A stretch of DNA of 17,598 bases from Spirochaetaceae bacterium (GTDB lineage: Bacteria > Spirochaetota > Spirochaetia > Treponematales > Breznakiellaceae). The notes beneath the pieces were generated by a model. The model ran no database searches. It had not been told where the DNA came from and saw only the letters and a list, made by a program, of their open reading frames with translations. Shown here one piece after another: positions 1-7,312 of this stretch. The stretch lies in NCBI GenBank assembly GCA_031257135.1, contig JAIRPH010000191.1:1-17598 (forward strand), in the 5' to 3' direction. Each line of letters begins with the position of its first letter. Within the stretch, counting starts at the first letter, position 1. Made by a program: the position numbers and the translations under genes.

Positions 1-186
1 TACGACTTAGGCTACGGGTATCAGTTTTGGATGTGCCGGCATGGGGCGTATCGGGCGGACGGCAAAGACGGGCAGTATGTGATAGTTTTTCCCCGTCAGG
101 AGGCGGTAGTCGCGATTACCTCCGACGAAGAAAACATGAAGCCCATCCTCTACGCGGTGTGGGATCACATTCTGCCCCAGTTGTAG
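1..186 (+). CDS. Serine hydrolase (class C beta-lactamase-like), C-terminal fragment
   Basis: The window opens in frame 1 inside this gene. The last 61 codons read through to TAG and include GYGYQFW, a run HGAYRADG and QYVIVFP, followed by AVVAITS. This arrangement is typical of the C-terminal strand-helix part of serine hydrolases of the class C beta-lactamase/penicillin-binding-like family (Pfam Beta-lactamase), where the Gly-rich GYG-W stretch precedes the final beta strands and the terminal helix. The catalytic SxxK and YxN motifs would lie upstream, outside the window, so activity cannot be judged. It ends 237 bases before the convergent lysR gene and is probably unrelated to the operons that follow. 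The family call rests only on the tail. Confidence 0.7.
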   Translation, partial: YDLGYGYQFWMCRHGAYRADGKDGQYVIVFPRQEAVVAITSDEENMKPILYAVWDHILPQL

Positions 187-423
187 CGCAATTCTTCTAT
201 ATAATAATCCGCATGAGATAGAATAGGCTATAATATATTGCTGTTTTTGATGGAATGTAAAGATAGTACAAGTAAATGAAAATATATCTGCCAGAGCAAT
301 GTTCTTAAAAATCGAAATATTTAGACCAGATTATGAAAGCGGCGCATAACAAGCGTATATGCGCTTCGGCGGAGTTTCCGCCCTGCTGGGGATGTTCGCC
401 TCCTGCGCTGAATATAAGGCGGA
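187..423. other. Intergenic region between convergent hydrolase and lysR genes
   Basis: The first half (about 187-335) is AT-rich and holds a TATAAT at 229-234, without a convincing -35 box or a downstream gene, so I do not call a promoter. The second half (336-423) is GC-richer and contains two inverted repeats described separately. A short open frame starting at 359 resembles a lipoprotein signal peptide but has no ribosome-binding site; see findings. Nothing else was recognised. Confidence 0.5.
342..382 (-). terminator. Two adjacent hairpins downstream of lysR, candidate terminator
   Basis: Two perfect inverted repeats follow each other: a 7-bp stem (342-348 with 358-364, 9-base loop) and a 6-bp stem GGCGGA/TCCGCC (368-373 with 377-382, 3-base loop). 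They lie 40-80 bases past the lysR stop on the minus strand, and also about 160 bases past the hydrolase stop. Neither is followed by a clean T-tract on either strand, so an intrinsic terminator is only possible; they could also be 3'-end stabilising structures. Confidence 0.3.
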
Positions 424-1305
424 TCAGCCGTTTCCGGCGAACTGTTCCCGCGTCCAGTCGATGAAAAGTTCCGCGGCTCGGTTGATGAACGCCCGCTTAT
501 TGACGATCAGGTAAAACTCGATATACATATCGAGGTCTTCAACCTCGATTCGGCGGAGACTGTCGCCAACCAAAAACGAATCGTCAGAAAAAATGATATA
601 CCGCCCGGTTTCGAGGAGTTCCACGATCAGATATATGTCCAGATAACTGAGGCGGGTGTCTGTTTTCATGCCGTACCGGAGGCAGAACTCCGCGACCGGA
701 TCATTCTGATTCGACCACGAAAAAAGCGTAATCGCTTCTTCGCCCCGGAGTTCTTCCAGTTTTACGGAACTTCGTCCCGATAGGGAGTGAAGTTTTCCTA
801 CAATAAGGTAGTATTTCCTTTTCCTCAGCAGGAACGCGTCGAATTTGTCTGAATCTATAGGCGGCGCGGTAATGCCGATTTGTAACTTTTGTTCCAGCAC
901 ATAATCTTGGCAGTTCCGTGACGGAGTGGTTCTGATTGACAGGTCGATCTCCGGGCGGGCGGCGAGAAATCCGCTGAAAAATCGGGGCGGAAATGCCCAG
1001 ACGATGCTGTCCGCGATCCCTACAAACAGCCGGGAACCGCTTTTTTCTTTCATTGCCTTGAGGGTTTCCAGAATGTAGTCGTGCTGAGTAGTCCATGCTC
1101 TGGCGGCTTTTTCGAGGACTCTGCCGTATTCGGTGAGTTCCACGCCGTTCCGGTTCCGTTCAAAAAGCGGGACGCCCAGCTCGTCTTCCAGTTCCCGCAG
1201 AGACTTACTCAGTCCCTGCCGGGTGATAAAACGCCGTTCCGCCGCTCTGGTGATGTACTTTTCCTCGCAGACGCTGAGGAAATTTAGTAATTGCCGTTGT
1301 TCCAT
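424..1305 (-). CDS. LysR-family transcriptional regulator
   Basis: 293-residue LysR-type regulator, the usual length for the family. Residues 1-60 form the winged helix-turn-helix: QLLNFLSVCEE, then ITRAAERRFITRQGLSKSLR, then LEDELGVPLFERNRNGVELT, the standard LysR signature. The rest (about 90-293) matches the two-lobed effector-binding domain; the effector is not predictable from sequence. I chose the ATG at 1305-1303; an in-frame TTG at 1329 would add eight residues before the usual LysR start and has no better ribosome site. The gene is divergent from the sugar-transport/demethylase operon, with 100 bases between start codons. A promoter-like block in that gap is repeated in front of the second operon, so this protein is the obvious candidate regulator of both operons and of itself. 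That regulatory role is inference from position. Confidence 0.92.
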   Translation of the reverse strand: MEQRQLLNFLSVCEEKYITRAAERRFITRQGLSKSLRELEDELGVPLFERNRNGVELTEYGRVLEKAARAWTTQHDYILETLKAMKEKSGSRLFVGIADSIVWAFPPRFFSGFLAARPEIDLSIRTTPSRNCQDYVLEQKLQIGITAPPIDSDKFDAFLLRKRKYYLIVGKLHSLSGRSSVKLEELRGEEAITLFSWSNQNDPVAEFCLRYGMKTDTRLSYLDIYLIVELLETGRYIIFSDDSFLVGDSLRRIEVEDLDMYIEFYLIVNKRAFINRAAELFIDWTREQFAGNG

Positions 1306-1339
1306 AAGGCATACTACCGCAACTTTCAATTTACGTCAA
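1303..1339 (-). promoter_or_regulatory. Predicted lysR promoter, possibly giving a leaderless mRNA
   Basis: On the minus strand TTGACG (1339-1334, five of six to the sigma-70 -35 box) is followed after 17 bases by TAGTAT (1316-1311, four of six to -10). Transcription would start at about 1304-1305, at the A of the lysR ATG. No Shine-Dalgarno sequence precedes that ATG, which agrees with a leaderless transcript. The -35 box overlaps the first TTTACG repeat (1330-1335), so autoregulation is plausible. Confidence 0.4.
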
Positions 1340-1393
1340 GGCAAAAAACTTTCGCTTTACGCAATAAATACTTTCCGCTGATAATAAAAAATA
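1318..1393 (+). repeat. 76-bp promoter/operator repeat, copy 1
   Basis: This block between lysR and operon A reappears at 7395-7470 with 72 of 76 positions identical, no gap, and four differences that are all transitions. It holds two direct TTTACG hexamers (1330-1335 and 1356-1361, 26 bases apart) and the predicted operon A promoter. The first hexamer lies near -60 relative to the predicted start, where LysR-type regulators usually have their recognition site. The similarity reaches back a little to about 1315 if one further transition is allowed. It is flanked by lysR here but not at copy 2, so this copy is probably the original. Confidence 0.93.
1356..1385 (+). promoter_or_regulatory. Predicted promoter of operon A
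   Basis: TTTACG (1356-1361, four of six to TTGACA) is followed after 18 bases by GATAAT (1380-1385, five of six to TATAAT). Transcription should start at about 1391-1393, giving a leader of only about 14 bases that still contains GGAGG at 1395-1399, six bases before the ATG. A weak -35 box is what one expects of an activator-dependent LysR target. Confidence 0.55.
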
Positions 1394-1405
1394 CGGAGGC
1401 GTATT

Positions 1406-2740
1406 ATGACATCACGTAAAGGCGTGTTAATTTCAATTTTAGCGATGGCTCTTGCCGCATCAAGTTTAGGTTCCTGTAGTAAAACCGATGCGGCAAAAGT
1501 CGGCGGCAAAAAAGCCGGTTCACTGACTATTTGGTCGGCTATGTCTCAGCCTGAGCGGGTTAAGTCCTTTCAGGATATAGCGGATGCTTATATGAAGGAA
1601 AATCCCGATGTAAAGATCACGATTGAGGTCATGCCATGGGCAGGGACTTTGGATAAGCTGGTAGCGGCCCATCTGGCCGGGAATCCTCCGGATATTTGCG
1701 TTATGGGATCTGGCTGGGCCCAGACCCTTGCGGCTACGGGCGCGCTTGTTGAAACAACGCCTCTTATCAACGAGTGCGGCGGGGAAGAGGCGTTTCTTAA
1801 AATGTCCCTTGACATGGGCGCGTATGAAAACGGTTATTATGGAATTCCCCTGTATGTGGCTCCGGTGTTTGTCGTGTACCGGAAAAGCTATTTGGAAGAA
1901 GCGGGTATTACAACGCTTCCCGCTACATGGGAGGAATTTTACGCTATGTGCGTCCAGCTTACCGACAAAGACAGCAACCGCTATGGTTTCGGACAGGTGA
2001 TGGGCGGACCTCAAAGCGGTATCGCTATCTGGACATTCCTTCAGTCCAACGACGTCAACATGGTAAATATCGACCAGAATGGCACCTGGTATGTCGATGT
2101 TGACGCCGAAGCCCGGACCCGGCTGGTAGAGACATACAATTATCTTTACAGGCTGTTACGCGACACCGCGCCAGACGGCGTAATATCCTACTCTCAAGAA
2201 CAGGTCCGGGAACTTATCGCCAATGGAACTATTCTCAGCCGCCTTGACACGCCGGAAATTTTTTATGATTTCAAAACCAAAGGCAATATGTCCGCTTTCA
2301 ATGATGTGGGATATTTTCCCTTCCCCGCGAAGAAGCGGGCAGGCTCCGGTACCGGCGGCACAAATCTGGGAATCACCGCGAAAGGCAACACGACGCTTGC
2401 TTCGGATTATATCAAGTGGATATATGAAGGGGACCGTATGGTCGATTTCTATATCAGCTATCCTTACGCGATGTTTCCGGTGAAAAATGAGATGTACAAA
2501 AGCGCCGATTACCGGGCAAAACTCCCTGAGGAACTCAAACCGTTGTTGCCTGACATGGCTCTGGAAATTCTTAACCACGCGGCTTTTCTTATGTCCGCCA
2601 ACGGACCCTTCCCATACGCCGGCGAGGTTGAAACCCGGCTTCTATTGGCAAAACCCATCGCCGAAATGGTTACTAGAAAAATTACCGCGGAACAGGCGGT
2701 AGATAATCTGCTTAAAGACCTAGAAAGCCTGATTAGATAA
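1406..2740 (+). CDS. Sugar ABC transporter substrate-binding lipoprotein (family 1, CUT1 type)
   Basis: 444-residue extracellular solute-binding protein family 1. The N-terminus is a lipoprotein signal peptide: R4 K5, a hydrophobic run, and a lipobox LGSC with Cys24 as the predicted lipidated residue. The mature part starts LTIWSAMSQPERV, followed by the domain hallmarks VTIEVMPWAGTLDKLVAAHLAGNPPDI-type pattern (paraphrased: I-x-V-x-P-W, then a GNPPDI motif) and GYYGIPLYVAPVFVVYRK, typical of MalE/UgpB-like proteins. It binds a carbohydrate or glycoside outside the cytoplasmic membrane and delivers it to the two permeases encoded next. SD GGAGG at 1395-1399 sets the start. The substrate is unknown; co-transcription with demethylase genes suggests a methylated or aromatic glycoside (inference). 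Confidence 0.92.
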   Translation: MTSRKGVLISILAMALAASSLGSCSKTDAAKVGGKKAGSLTIWSAMSQPERVKSFQDIADAYMKENPDVKITIEVMPWAGTLDKLVAAHLAGNPPDICVMGSGWAQTLAATGALVETTPLINECGGEEAFLKMSLDMGAYENGYYGIPLYVAPVFVVYRKSYLEEAGITTLPATWEEFYAMCVQLTDKDSNRYGFGQVMGGPQSGIAIWTFLQSNDVNMVNIDQNGTWYVDVDAEARTRLVETYNYLYRLLRDTAPDGVISYSQEQVRELIANGTILSRLDTPEIFYDFKTKGNMSAFNDVGYFPFPAKKRAGSGTGGTNLGITAKGNTTLASDYIKWIYEGDRMVDFYISYPYAMFPVKNEMYKSADYRAKLPEELKPLLPDMALEILNHAAFLMSANGPFPYAGEVETRLLLAKPIAEMVTRKITAEQAVDNLLKDLESLIR

Positions 2741-2752
2741 GGAGCGAGTGAA

Positions 2753-3661
2753 ATGGAAAAAACAAATGCCAATATCAGTAACCGCAAAATGGCTGTAGAA
2801 GGTTTTTTGCTGTATCTCCCTGCGATCATTATCATTGCCGGTATCGTGATTTACCCTATGATATTCGCGTTTCAGATGAGTTTTACCAATTTCCGGCCTA
2901 CAATCAAAACGGTAAAAATAATTGGGCTTGCGAACTACCTTGATGTTCTTACAGACGGCGGATTCTGGCGGGCGGTTTACCGCTCTCTTGTTTTTACTAT
3001 TGGATGCCTTATCCCTCAGATAGTTCTGGGGCTTACGATGGCCCATTTACTGAACCACCCGATGCTCAAATGCAAAATGCTGTTCAGAGGACTTGCCATA
3101 ACGCCTTGGCTTATCCCTACGGTCGCGGTTGCCATGATTTTTCGTTTTTTGTTTAACGATATTTACGGCATTGTGAATTATATCCTTATCTGGCTCAAAT
3201 GTATTGACAAGCCGTACGCGTGGATGGCCAATGAGTACGGGGCAATGTTTATACTGATTTTGGCGAATGTCTGGCGGGGAACGCCCTTGATGCTCACCAT
3301 GTTTCTCGCCGCCCTTCAGGGAATTTCCACGGATTTTTACGAAGCGGCCCGGGTGGACGGGGCAAGCCCGTGGACTCAGTTTTTGAAGATTACGCTTCCC
3401 CTTTTAATGCCGGTTGTCATGGTCTCGGGAATTCTGCGCTTTATCTGGACTTTCAACTTTTACGATTTACCCTGGGTAATGACCGGCGGAGGTCCGGGAG
3501 AATCAACCCAAACCACGCCCCTGTACGCTTACACCCGAGCCTTCAGCGGGTATCGCTTTGGTGAAGGCTCGGCTATCACGATACTGCTTTTCATAATCCT
3601 GATTTTCTTTGCCTTGGTTTATTTCTTTATCCGGCAAAAGCAGGAAAAAATATACCGGTAG
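2753..3661 (+). CDS. Sugar ABC transporter permease (MalF/UgpA/LacF type)
   Basis: 302-residue inner-membrane permease with about six hydrophobic segments (first at about residues 19-42, last at about 275-295). The cytoplasmic EAA loop that docks to the ATPase is visible at 197-216 (EAARVDGAS, then LPLLMP). The conserved LANVWRGTPLMLTMFLAALQ stretch and the GGGPGEST motif are typical of the MalF-like binding-protein-dependent permease family. It begins 12 bases after the binding-protein stop, with AAGGAG in between. It forms the transmembrane channel with the next gene product. No ATP-binding subunit is encoded in this operon. Confidence 0.93.
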   Translation: MEKTNANISNRKMAVEGFLLYLPAIIIIAGIVIYPMIFAFQMSFTNFRPTIKTVKIIGLANYLDVLTDGGFWRAVYRSLVFTIGCLIPQIVLGLTMAHLLNHPMLKCKMLFRGLAITPWLIPTVAVAMIFRFLFNDIYGIVNYILIWLKCIDKPYAWMANEYGAMFILILANVWRGTPLMLTMFLAALQGISTDFYEAARVDGASPWTQFLKITLPLLMPVVMVSGILRFIWTFNFYDLPWVMTGGGPGESTQTTPLYAYTRAFSGYRFGEGSAITILLFIILIFFALVYFFIRQKQEKIYR

Positions 3662-3671
3662 GAGGATTTAA

Positions 3672-4511
3672 ATGACCAAACAACAGCGATATTTCGCAAA
3701 AAGTTTTGTAATCCACGCCTTGGCCGTGCTTTCCATGATTCCCATCGTTTTTCCGGTTTATTGGCTTGTGGTATCTGCGCTCCAGAATCCTGACAGCATT
3801 ATCTCGGTTCCGCCGAAACTGTTCCCCGCGAATTTTTCCCTGCATTACCTTACATCGGTATTCGCGGAATTCAACATTGCCCGGTATTTGTTTAACAGCG
3901 TTTTCCTTACGGTAATTTCGGTCTTGTGCGTTCTCGCGGTTTCCTGTATAGCGGCGTTCAGTTATATCGCCTACCGTTTTAAGCTACGGGAAACATTTTC
4001 AAAGCTGGTTCTTTTTGTCTATATGTTTCCCCAAATACTGATCATCGTGCCTCTGTATATTTTGATGAGCCGTATCGGGCTTATCAACACCTATCCCGGA
4101 CTTATCCTGTGCTACATGGCTTTTGAGATGCCCATCTGCATCTGGACCATGCAGTCGTATTTTGAAACCATACCCCGGGATATTATCGACGCCGCGGAAA
4201 TAGACGGACTGCCCCGGATAAAAACCCTTTGGTATGTATTTCTCCCCGTAGCCCTTCCGGGCATGAGCGCGTCTGGTATTATGACCTTTATCGGAATTTG
4301 GAATAACTTCCTCTTGGCGAATACCCTGCTCGTCAAAATTGAGAGCAAGACCCTGCCGGTGGTGATTGCCGATTTTGCCTCCCGGTCTACCGCCCAGCAG
4401 GGAGTGATCCTCGCGTCTTCGCTGGTCATCTGTATTCCGTCGTTTATATTCGCCCTTTTCGCGCAGAAATATCTTGTCGGCGGATTAACCGCCGGTGCGG
4501 TCAAGGCTTAG
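3672..4511 (+). CDS. Sugar ABC transporter permease (MalG/UgpE/AraQ type)
   Basis: 279-residue second permease of the CUT1 importer. Hydrophobic segments start at about residues 12-36, with further spans at about 75-101, 111-135, 141-160, 200-225 and 245-270. The EAA-type loop reads DAAEIDGL (173-180) followed by LPVALPG; the SALQNPDSI motif after the first helix and the C-terminal FALFAQKYLVGGLTAGAVK are characteristic of MalG-like permeases. SD AGGAGG overlaps the upstream stop region. The pair needs an ATPase of the MsmX/UgpC kind that must be encoded elsewhere, as is common for these systems in Firmicutes and spirochaetes (family knowledge). Confidence 0.93.
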   Translation: MTKQQRYFAKSFVIHALAVLSMIPIVFPVYWLVVSALQNPDSIISVPPKLFPANFSLHYLTSVFAEFNIARYLFNSVFLTVISVLCVLAVSCIAAFSYIAYRFKLRETFSKLVLFVYMFPQILIIVPLYILMSRIGLINTYPGLILCYMAFEMPICIWTMQSYFETIPRDIIDAAEIDGLPRIKTLWYVFLPVALPGMSASGIMTFIGIWNNFLLANTLLVKIESKTLPVVIADFASRSTAQQGVILASSLVICIPSFIFALFAQKYLVGGLTAGAVKA

Positions 4512-4532
4512 AATTACTACAAGGAGAAACGT

Positions 4533-5357
4533 ATGATAATCATCGGAGAGAAGATCAATGGTTCCATTCCGTCTACCGCGAAGGCTATCGCCTGCCGGGA
4601 TGAAGCCTTTATCAGAAATCTTGCGCTCAAACAGACCGAAATGGGCGCAGATTATTTGGATGTCGCCGCAGGCGTCGCGCCGGAACTTGAGCGGGAAACC
4701 CTTTCATGGCTCATCAACATCGTACAGGACGCAGTGGATACGCCGCTGTGCATTGACAGCTCTGACTGCACCGTTATCCTGGACATGATCCCTCTTGCCA
4801 AAAAGCCGGGGATGCTCAATTCGGTCTCCGAGGAACACGGCAAGTGCGAGATACTCCTGCCCAAAGTCGCGGACAGCGAATGGAAGATCGTCGCGCTGAC
4901 CTGCGATAACAACGGCATTTCCTCTGACCCCGCGGTAAAGTTCAATATTGCGGTGACCATCGTGGAGAAGGCGAAACAGTACGGCATCGCCGTAGACCGG
5001 CTGTTCATCGATCCCCTGGTGACCGCCATCGGCACCAACAGCAATTCGCTGTTGAGTTTCAACGAGACCCTGATCAACATCAAAAACCGATACCCGGAGA
5101 TACACATAACATCAGGGTTGAGCAACATCTCCTTCGGGATGCCCTACCGGAAGGCGATTAACCGGCAATTTTTAACCCTAGCGATGAACGCGGGAATGGA
5201 CAGCGCGATCATGGACCCGACCTCTGAGGATATGCGGACGACCCTCTATGCGGTTGACGCGTTGCTGGGTCGGGACCGAAACTGCCGCAAGTATCTGACC
5301 GCGTTTCGCAAAGGGTTACTAGGTCCCAAAAAGACAAGCACGGAGGAGCGTTTATGA
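4533..5357 (+). CDS. Methyltetrahydrofolate-corrinoid methyltransferase (MtgA/AcsE/DHPS-like)
   Basis: 274-residue pterin-binding TIM barrel of the dihydropteroate synthase/MetH-pterin class. Visible markers are IGEKING (4-10), GADYLDVAAG (38-47), LCIDSSD (72-78), MLNSVS (94-99), FIDPLV (158-163) and GLSNISFG (195-202), the last two being hallmarks of methyltetrahydrofolate:corrinoid methyltransferases such as AcsE, MtgA and MtvA. Its likely role is methyltransferase II: it takes the methyl group from the methylated corrinoid protein and passes it to tetrahydrofolate. The Asn usually following LDV is replaced by Ala (residue 45), which may matter for pterin binding. It overlaps the next gene by ATGA and has SD AAGGAG. 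With the UroD-family gene and the corrinoid gene it makes a complete three-component methyl-transfer set. Confidence 0.87.
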   Translation: MIIIGEKINGSIPSTAKAIACRDEAFIRNLALKQTEMGADYLDVAAGVAPELERETLSWLINIVQDAVDTPLCIDSSDCTVILDMIPLAKKPGMLNSVSEEHGKCEILLPKVADSEWKIVALTCDNNGISSDPAVKFNIAVTIVEKAKQYGIAVDRLFIDPLVTAIGTNSNSLLSFNETLINIKNRYPEIHITSGLSNISFGMPYRKAINRQFLTLAMNAGMDSAIMDPTSEDMRTTLYAVDALLGRDRNCRKYLTAFRKGLLGPKKTSTEERL

Positions 5358-6508
5358 GGAGCGTCGAAGAATTACAAAGAGAACGATCCCAGATCAGATC
5401 GGATCTGCTTGCCGGCAAAAAGCCGAAGCGGTTGTTTATCACTCCGAATTTCACTATGGAAGCCGCGTGCGGACTTGCCGGGGTCAGCTTGATAGAAGCT
5501 CACTACAATCTGGAACTGTTTGAGAAGGCCTTGGCGAAGGTGTGCGAAACGTTCTATTCGGACGTGTTCGCTCCCCGAAGCACCCGCTTTGCCCATGTTT
5601 ATCAGATTTTAGGCGCCCGAAACTGGATACTCGGCTCTAACGGCACTATCCAGCACCCGGAAATTGAGACCATGTATACGGAGGATTACGACGAATTCAT
5701 CGCCGACCCTTACAAGACCATCATGGAAAAATTCCTGCCCAGAGCCTGCGCCGCTCAGAATACGGACCCAATAAACAATAGTCTTGCTCTGGCAAACGCT
5801 TACGGCGCTTACAAAGATATTATCAATGTTCAAAATGGAATAGCCGCAAATATGATCGCCAAATACGGCTATGTTCCCGGTTTTATCACCAATCAGATGA
5901 TCGAGGCTCCGTTCGATTTCCTAGCGGATCAGCTCCGGGGCTTCAAAGGAATCACGATGGACATCCGCCGCTGTCCGGGCAAGGTTAAGGCGGCGGTAGA
6001 GGCGATTACCCCGCTGATGATCAAAATGGCGACCCCAGCGGCGATGCGTCCCGGATTGATCAGCTTCATCCCTCTGCATCTGGCGCCTTTTATCAACCCA
6101 AAAGCCTTTGATGAGCTTTACTGGCCCACCTTTGAAACGATGATTGTGGAGCTGGATAAAAAAGGCATTGCCTGCTCGCTCTTTGTAGAGCAGGACTGGA
6201 CTCGGTACTGCGAGTATCTGGAGCGGCTTCCTAAATCTACGATCATGTTCATGGAAGGAGGCGATCCCAAGCGTTTCACCGAAACCGTGGGCAAAGATCA
6301 TGCGTTCGCGGGTTTCTACGATCCCACCATCACGCTGGCAAAAAGCAAGCAGGAATGTATCGACGAGGCGAAAAAACTGCTCGACATCTGCATGAAGAGC
6401 GATCATTTCTATTTCAACTTTGATAAAAACATCATAGATATAAAAAGCGTTGATGTACCCAAACTTCAGGCGGTACTTGAATGGGTACACGAAAACGGAA
6501 TCTATTAG
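5354..6508 (+). CDS. UroD-family methyltransferase, probable substrate:corrinoid O-demethylase subunit
   Basis: 384-residue protein of the uroporphyrinogen decarboxylase superfamily. Markers include EAHYNLELFEKAL (48-60), ISFIPLHLAPFINPKAFDEL (236-255), then YWPTF, and SLFVEQDW (275-282) with YLERLPKSTIMFMEGGD after it. In the methyltransferase branch of this family (MtaA, MtbA, CmuA, and aromatic O-demethylases) this protein moves a methyl group between substrate and corrinoid. It lies between the methyltransferase II and corrinoid genes, which rules out haem synthesis as the likely role. The HxC zinc motif of coenzyme M-type MtaA/MtbA is not seen; the equivalent place appears to read FVE (277-279), so Glu279 may be the metal ligand (inference). 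Probable role: methyltransferase I, demethylating a methoxylated aromatic or an O-methyl sugar. The substrate is not readable from sequence. Confidence 0.83.
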   Translation: MRSVEELQRERSQIRSDLLAGKKPKRLFITPNFTMEAACGLAGVSLIEAHYNLELFEKALAKVCETFYSDVFAPRSTRFAHVYQILGARNWILGSNGTIQHPEIETMYTEDYDEFIADPYKTIMEKFLPRACAAQNTDPINNSLALANAYGAYKDIINVQNGIAANMIAKYGYVPGFITNQMIEAPFDFLADQLRGFKGITMDIRRCPGKVKAAVEAITPLMIKMATPAAMRPGLISFIPLHLAPFINPKAFDELYWPTFETMIVELDKKGIACSLFVEQDWTRYCEYLERLPKSTIMFMEGGDPKRFTETVGKDHAFAGFYDPTITLAKSKQECIDEAKKLLDICMKSDHFYFNFDKNIIDIKSVDVPKLQAVLEWVHENGIY

Positions 6509-6518
6509 GAGGTACAAA

Positions 6519-7154
6519 ATGATTGACACCGCAAAACTAAAACAAACAGTCGGAGAGCTGGACGAAGATTCGGTACACGAATTGCTGGACCAGTTTATCG
6601 CGTCGAAGCCTTCGGGAGACGACGCCCGGAAAGTAGTGGAAGCCTGTCAGCAGGGCATGGAGATCGTGGGAGCCAACTTTGAAAAGGGCGAATACTTTGT
6701 AGGAGACCTGATCTTCGCGGGAGAACTTTTGACCGCTTCCATCGAAAAACTCAAACCTCTGCTGGGGTCAGGGGGCGGCGGCAACCGGGGCGTCATCGTT
6801 CTGGGGACGGTGGAAGGAGATATTCATGACATCGGCAAGAACATCTTCAAGGGGATGGCCGAAGCCGCGGGCTTCAAGGTGGTGGACATCGGCATCGACC
6901 AAACGCCGGCGGCTTTTGTGAAGGCGGTGCGGGAAAACAAGCCGAAGATCGTCGGGCTTTCCGGGGTGTTGACCCTTTCGATTGACTCCATGAAGCGGAC
7001 TATTGAAGCCTTGAAGGAAGCGGGACTGCGGGACGCGCTGAAGGTGGCTATCGGCGGTAACGCGGTCAACCCAGAAGCCTGCGCCTATGTCGGCGCCGAC
7101 GGGTGGAGCCGGAACGCCGCGGAAGCGGTGAAAGTCTGCGGGACTTGGGTGTAA
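6519..7154 (+). CDS. Corrinoid (cobalamin-binding) methyl-carrier protein
   Basis: 211-residue corrinoid protein of the MtvC/MtbC/MttC type. Residues 1-85 form the helical cap (B12-binding 2 domain) and 90-211 the Rossmann-like B12-binding domain. The base-off/His-on signature DxHxxG is complete at 101-106 (DIHDIG), with His103 as the lower cobalt ligand; GLSGVLTLS (147-154) supplies the SxL-type motif and IGGNAVN (178-184) the GG motif. I start at the ATG at 6519, which has AGGAGG seven bases before it; an earlier in-frame ATG at 6450 lies inside the upstream gene. It shuttles the methyl group between the UroD-family protein and the methyltetrahydrofolate enzyme. No reductive activator (RamA or ferredoxin-type) is encoded nearby, so one must act in trans. 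Confidence 0.93.
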   Translation: MIDTAKLKQTVGELDEDSVHELLDQFIASKPSGDDARKVVEACQQGMEIVGANFEKGEYFVGDLIFAGELLTASIEKLKPLLGSGGGGNRGVIVLGTVEGDIHDIGKNIFKGMAEAAGFKVVDIGIDQTPAAFVKAVRENKPKIVGLSGVLTLSIDSMKRTIEALKEAGLRDALKVAIGGNAVNPEACAYVGADGWSRNAAEAVKVCGTWV

Positions 7155-7165
7155 GGAGGTTACTT

Positions 7166-7312
7166 ATGGAAGCCGCGTACATTCATACCATCGACGATTT
7201 TATGAAAGCTCATCCTGAAATCGATCCGTCCCTGAAGCCGGTCATTGAACCGGTGATACAGGGCGCTGAGGATCAGCTTTTCAACTTTATTATAGGCTAC
7301 ATTTTTATGTAA
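7166..7312 (+). CDS. Small 48-residue protein of unknown function
   Basis: A short gene with a strong SD (AAGGAGGT at 7153-7160) and ATG at 7166, starting 11 bases after the corrinoid gene. The protein begins MEAAYIHTIDDFMKAHPEID, is acidic in its first half, and has repeated Pro-Val-Ile steps (KPVIEPVIQ) before a hydrophobic end (FNFIIGYIFM). I do not recognise the family. It may be a small accessory protein of the methyl-transfer system, or the remaining N-terminus of a longer gene cut off when the downstream hairpin and promoter copy arose. The SD and spacing make translation likely; the function is unknown. Confidence 0.6.
   Translation: MEAAYIHTIDDFMKAHPEIDPSLKPVIEPVIQGAEDQLFNFIIGYIFM

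Noticed and set aside
229..234. Perfect TATAAT upstream of lysR's 3' end on the plus strand
   Set aside because: No -35 box at a proper distance and no plus-strand gene within 1 kb; the region is AT-rich, so chance is likely.
5921..6529. Minus-strand frame of 202 codons opposite the UroD-family gene
   Set aside because: No domain or ribosome site; it is fully covered by a supported plus-strand gene in a tight operon.
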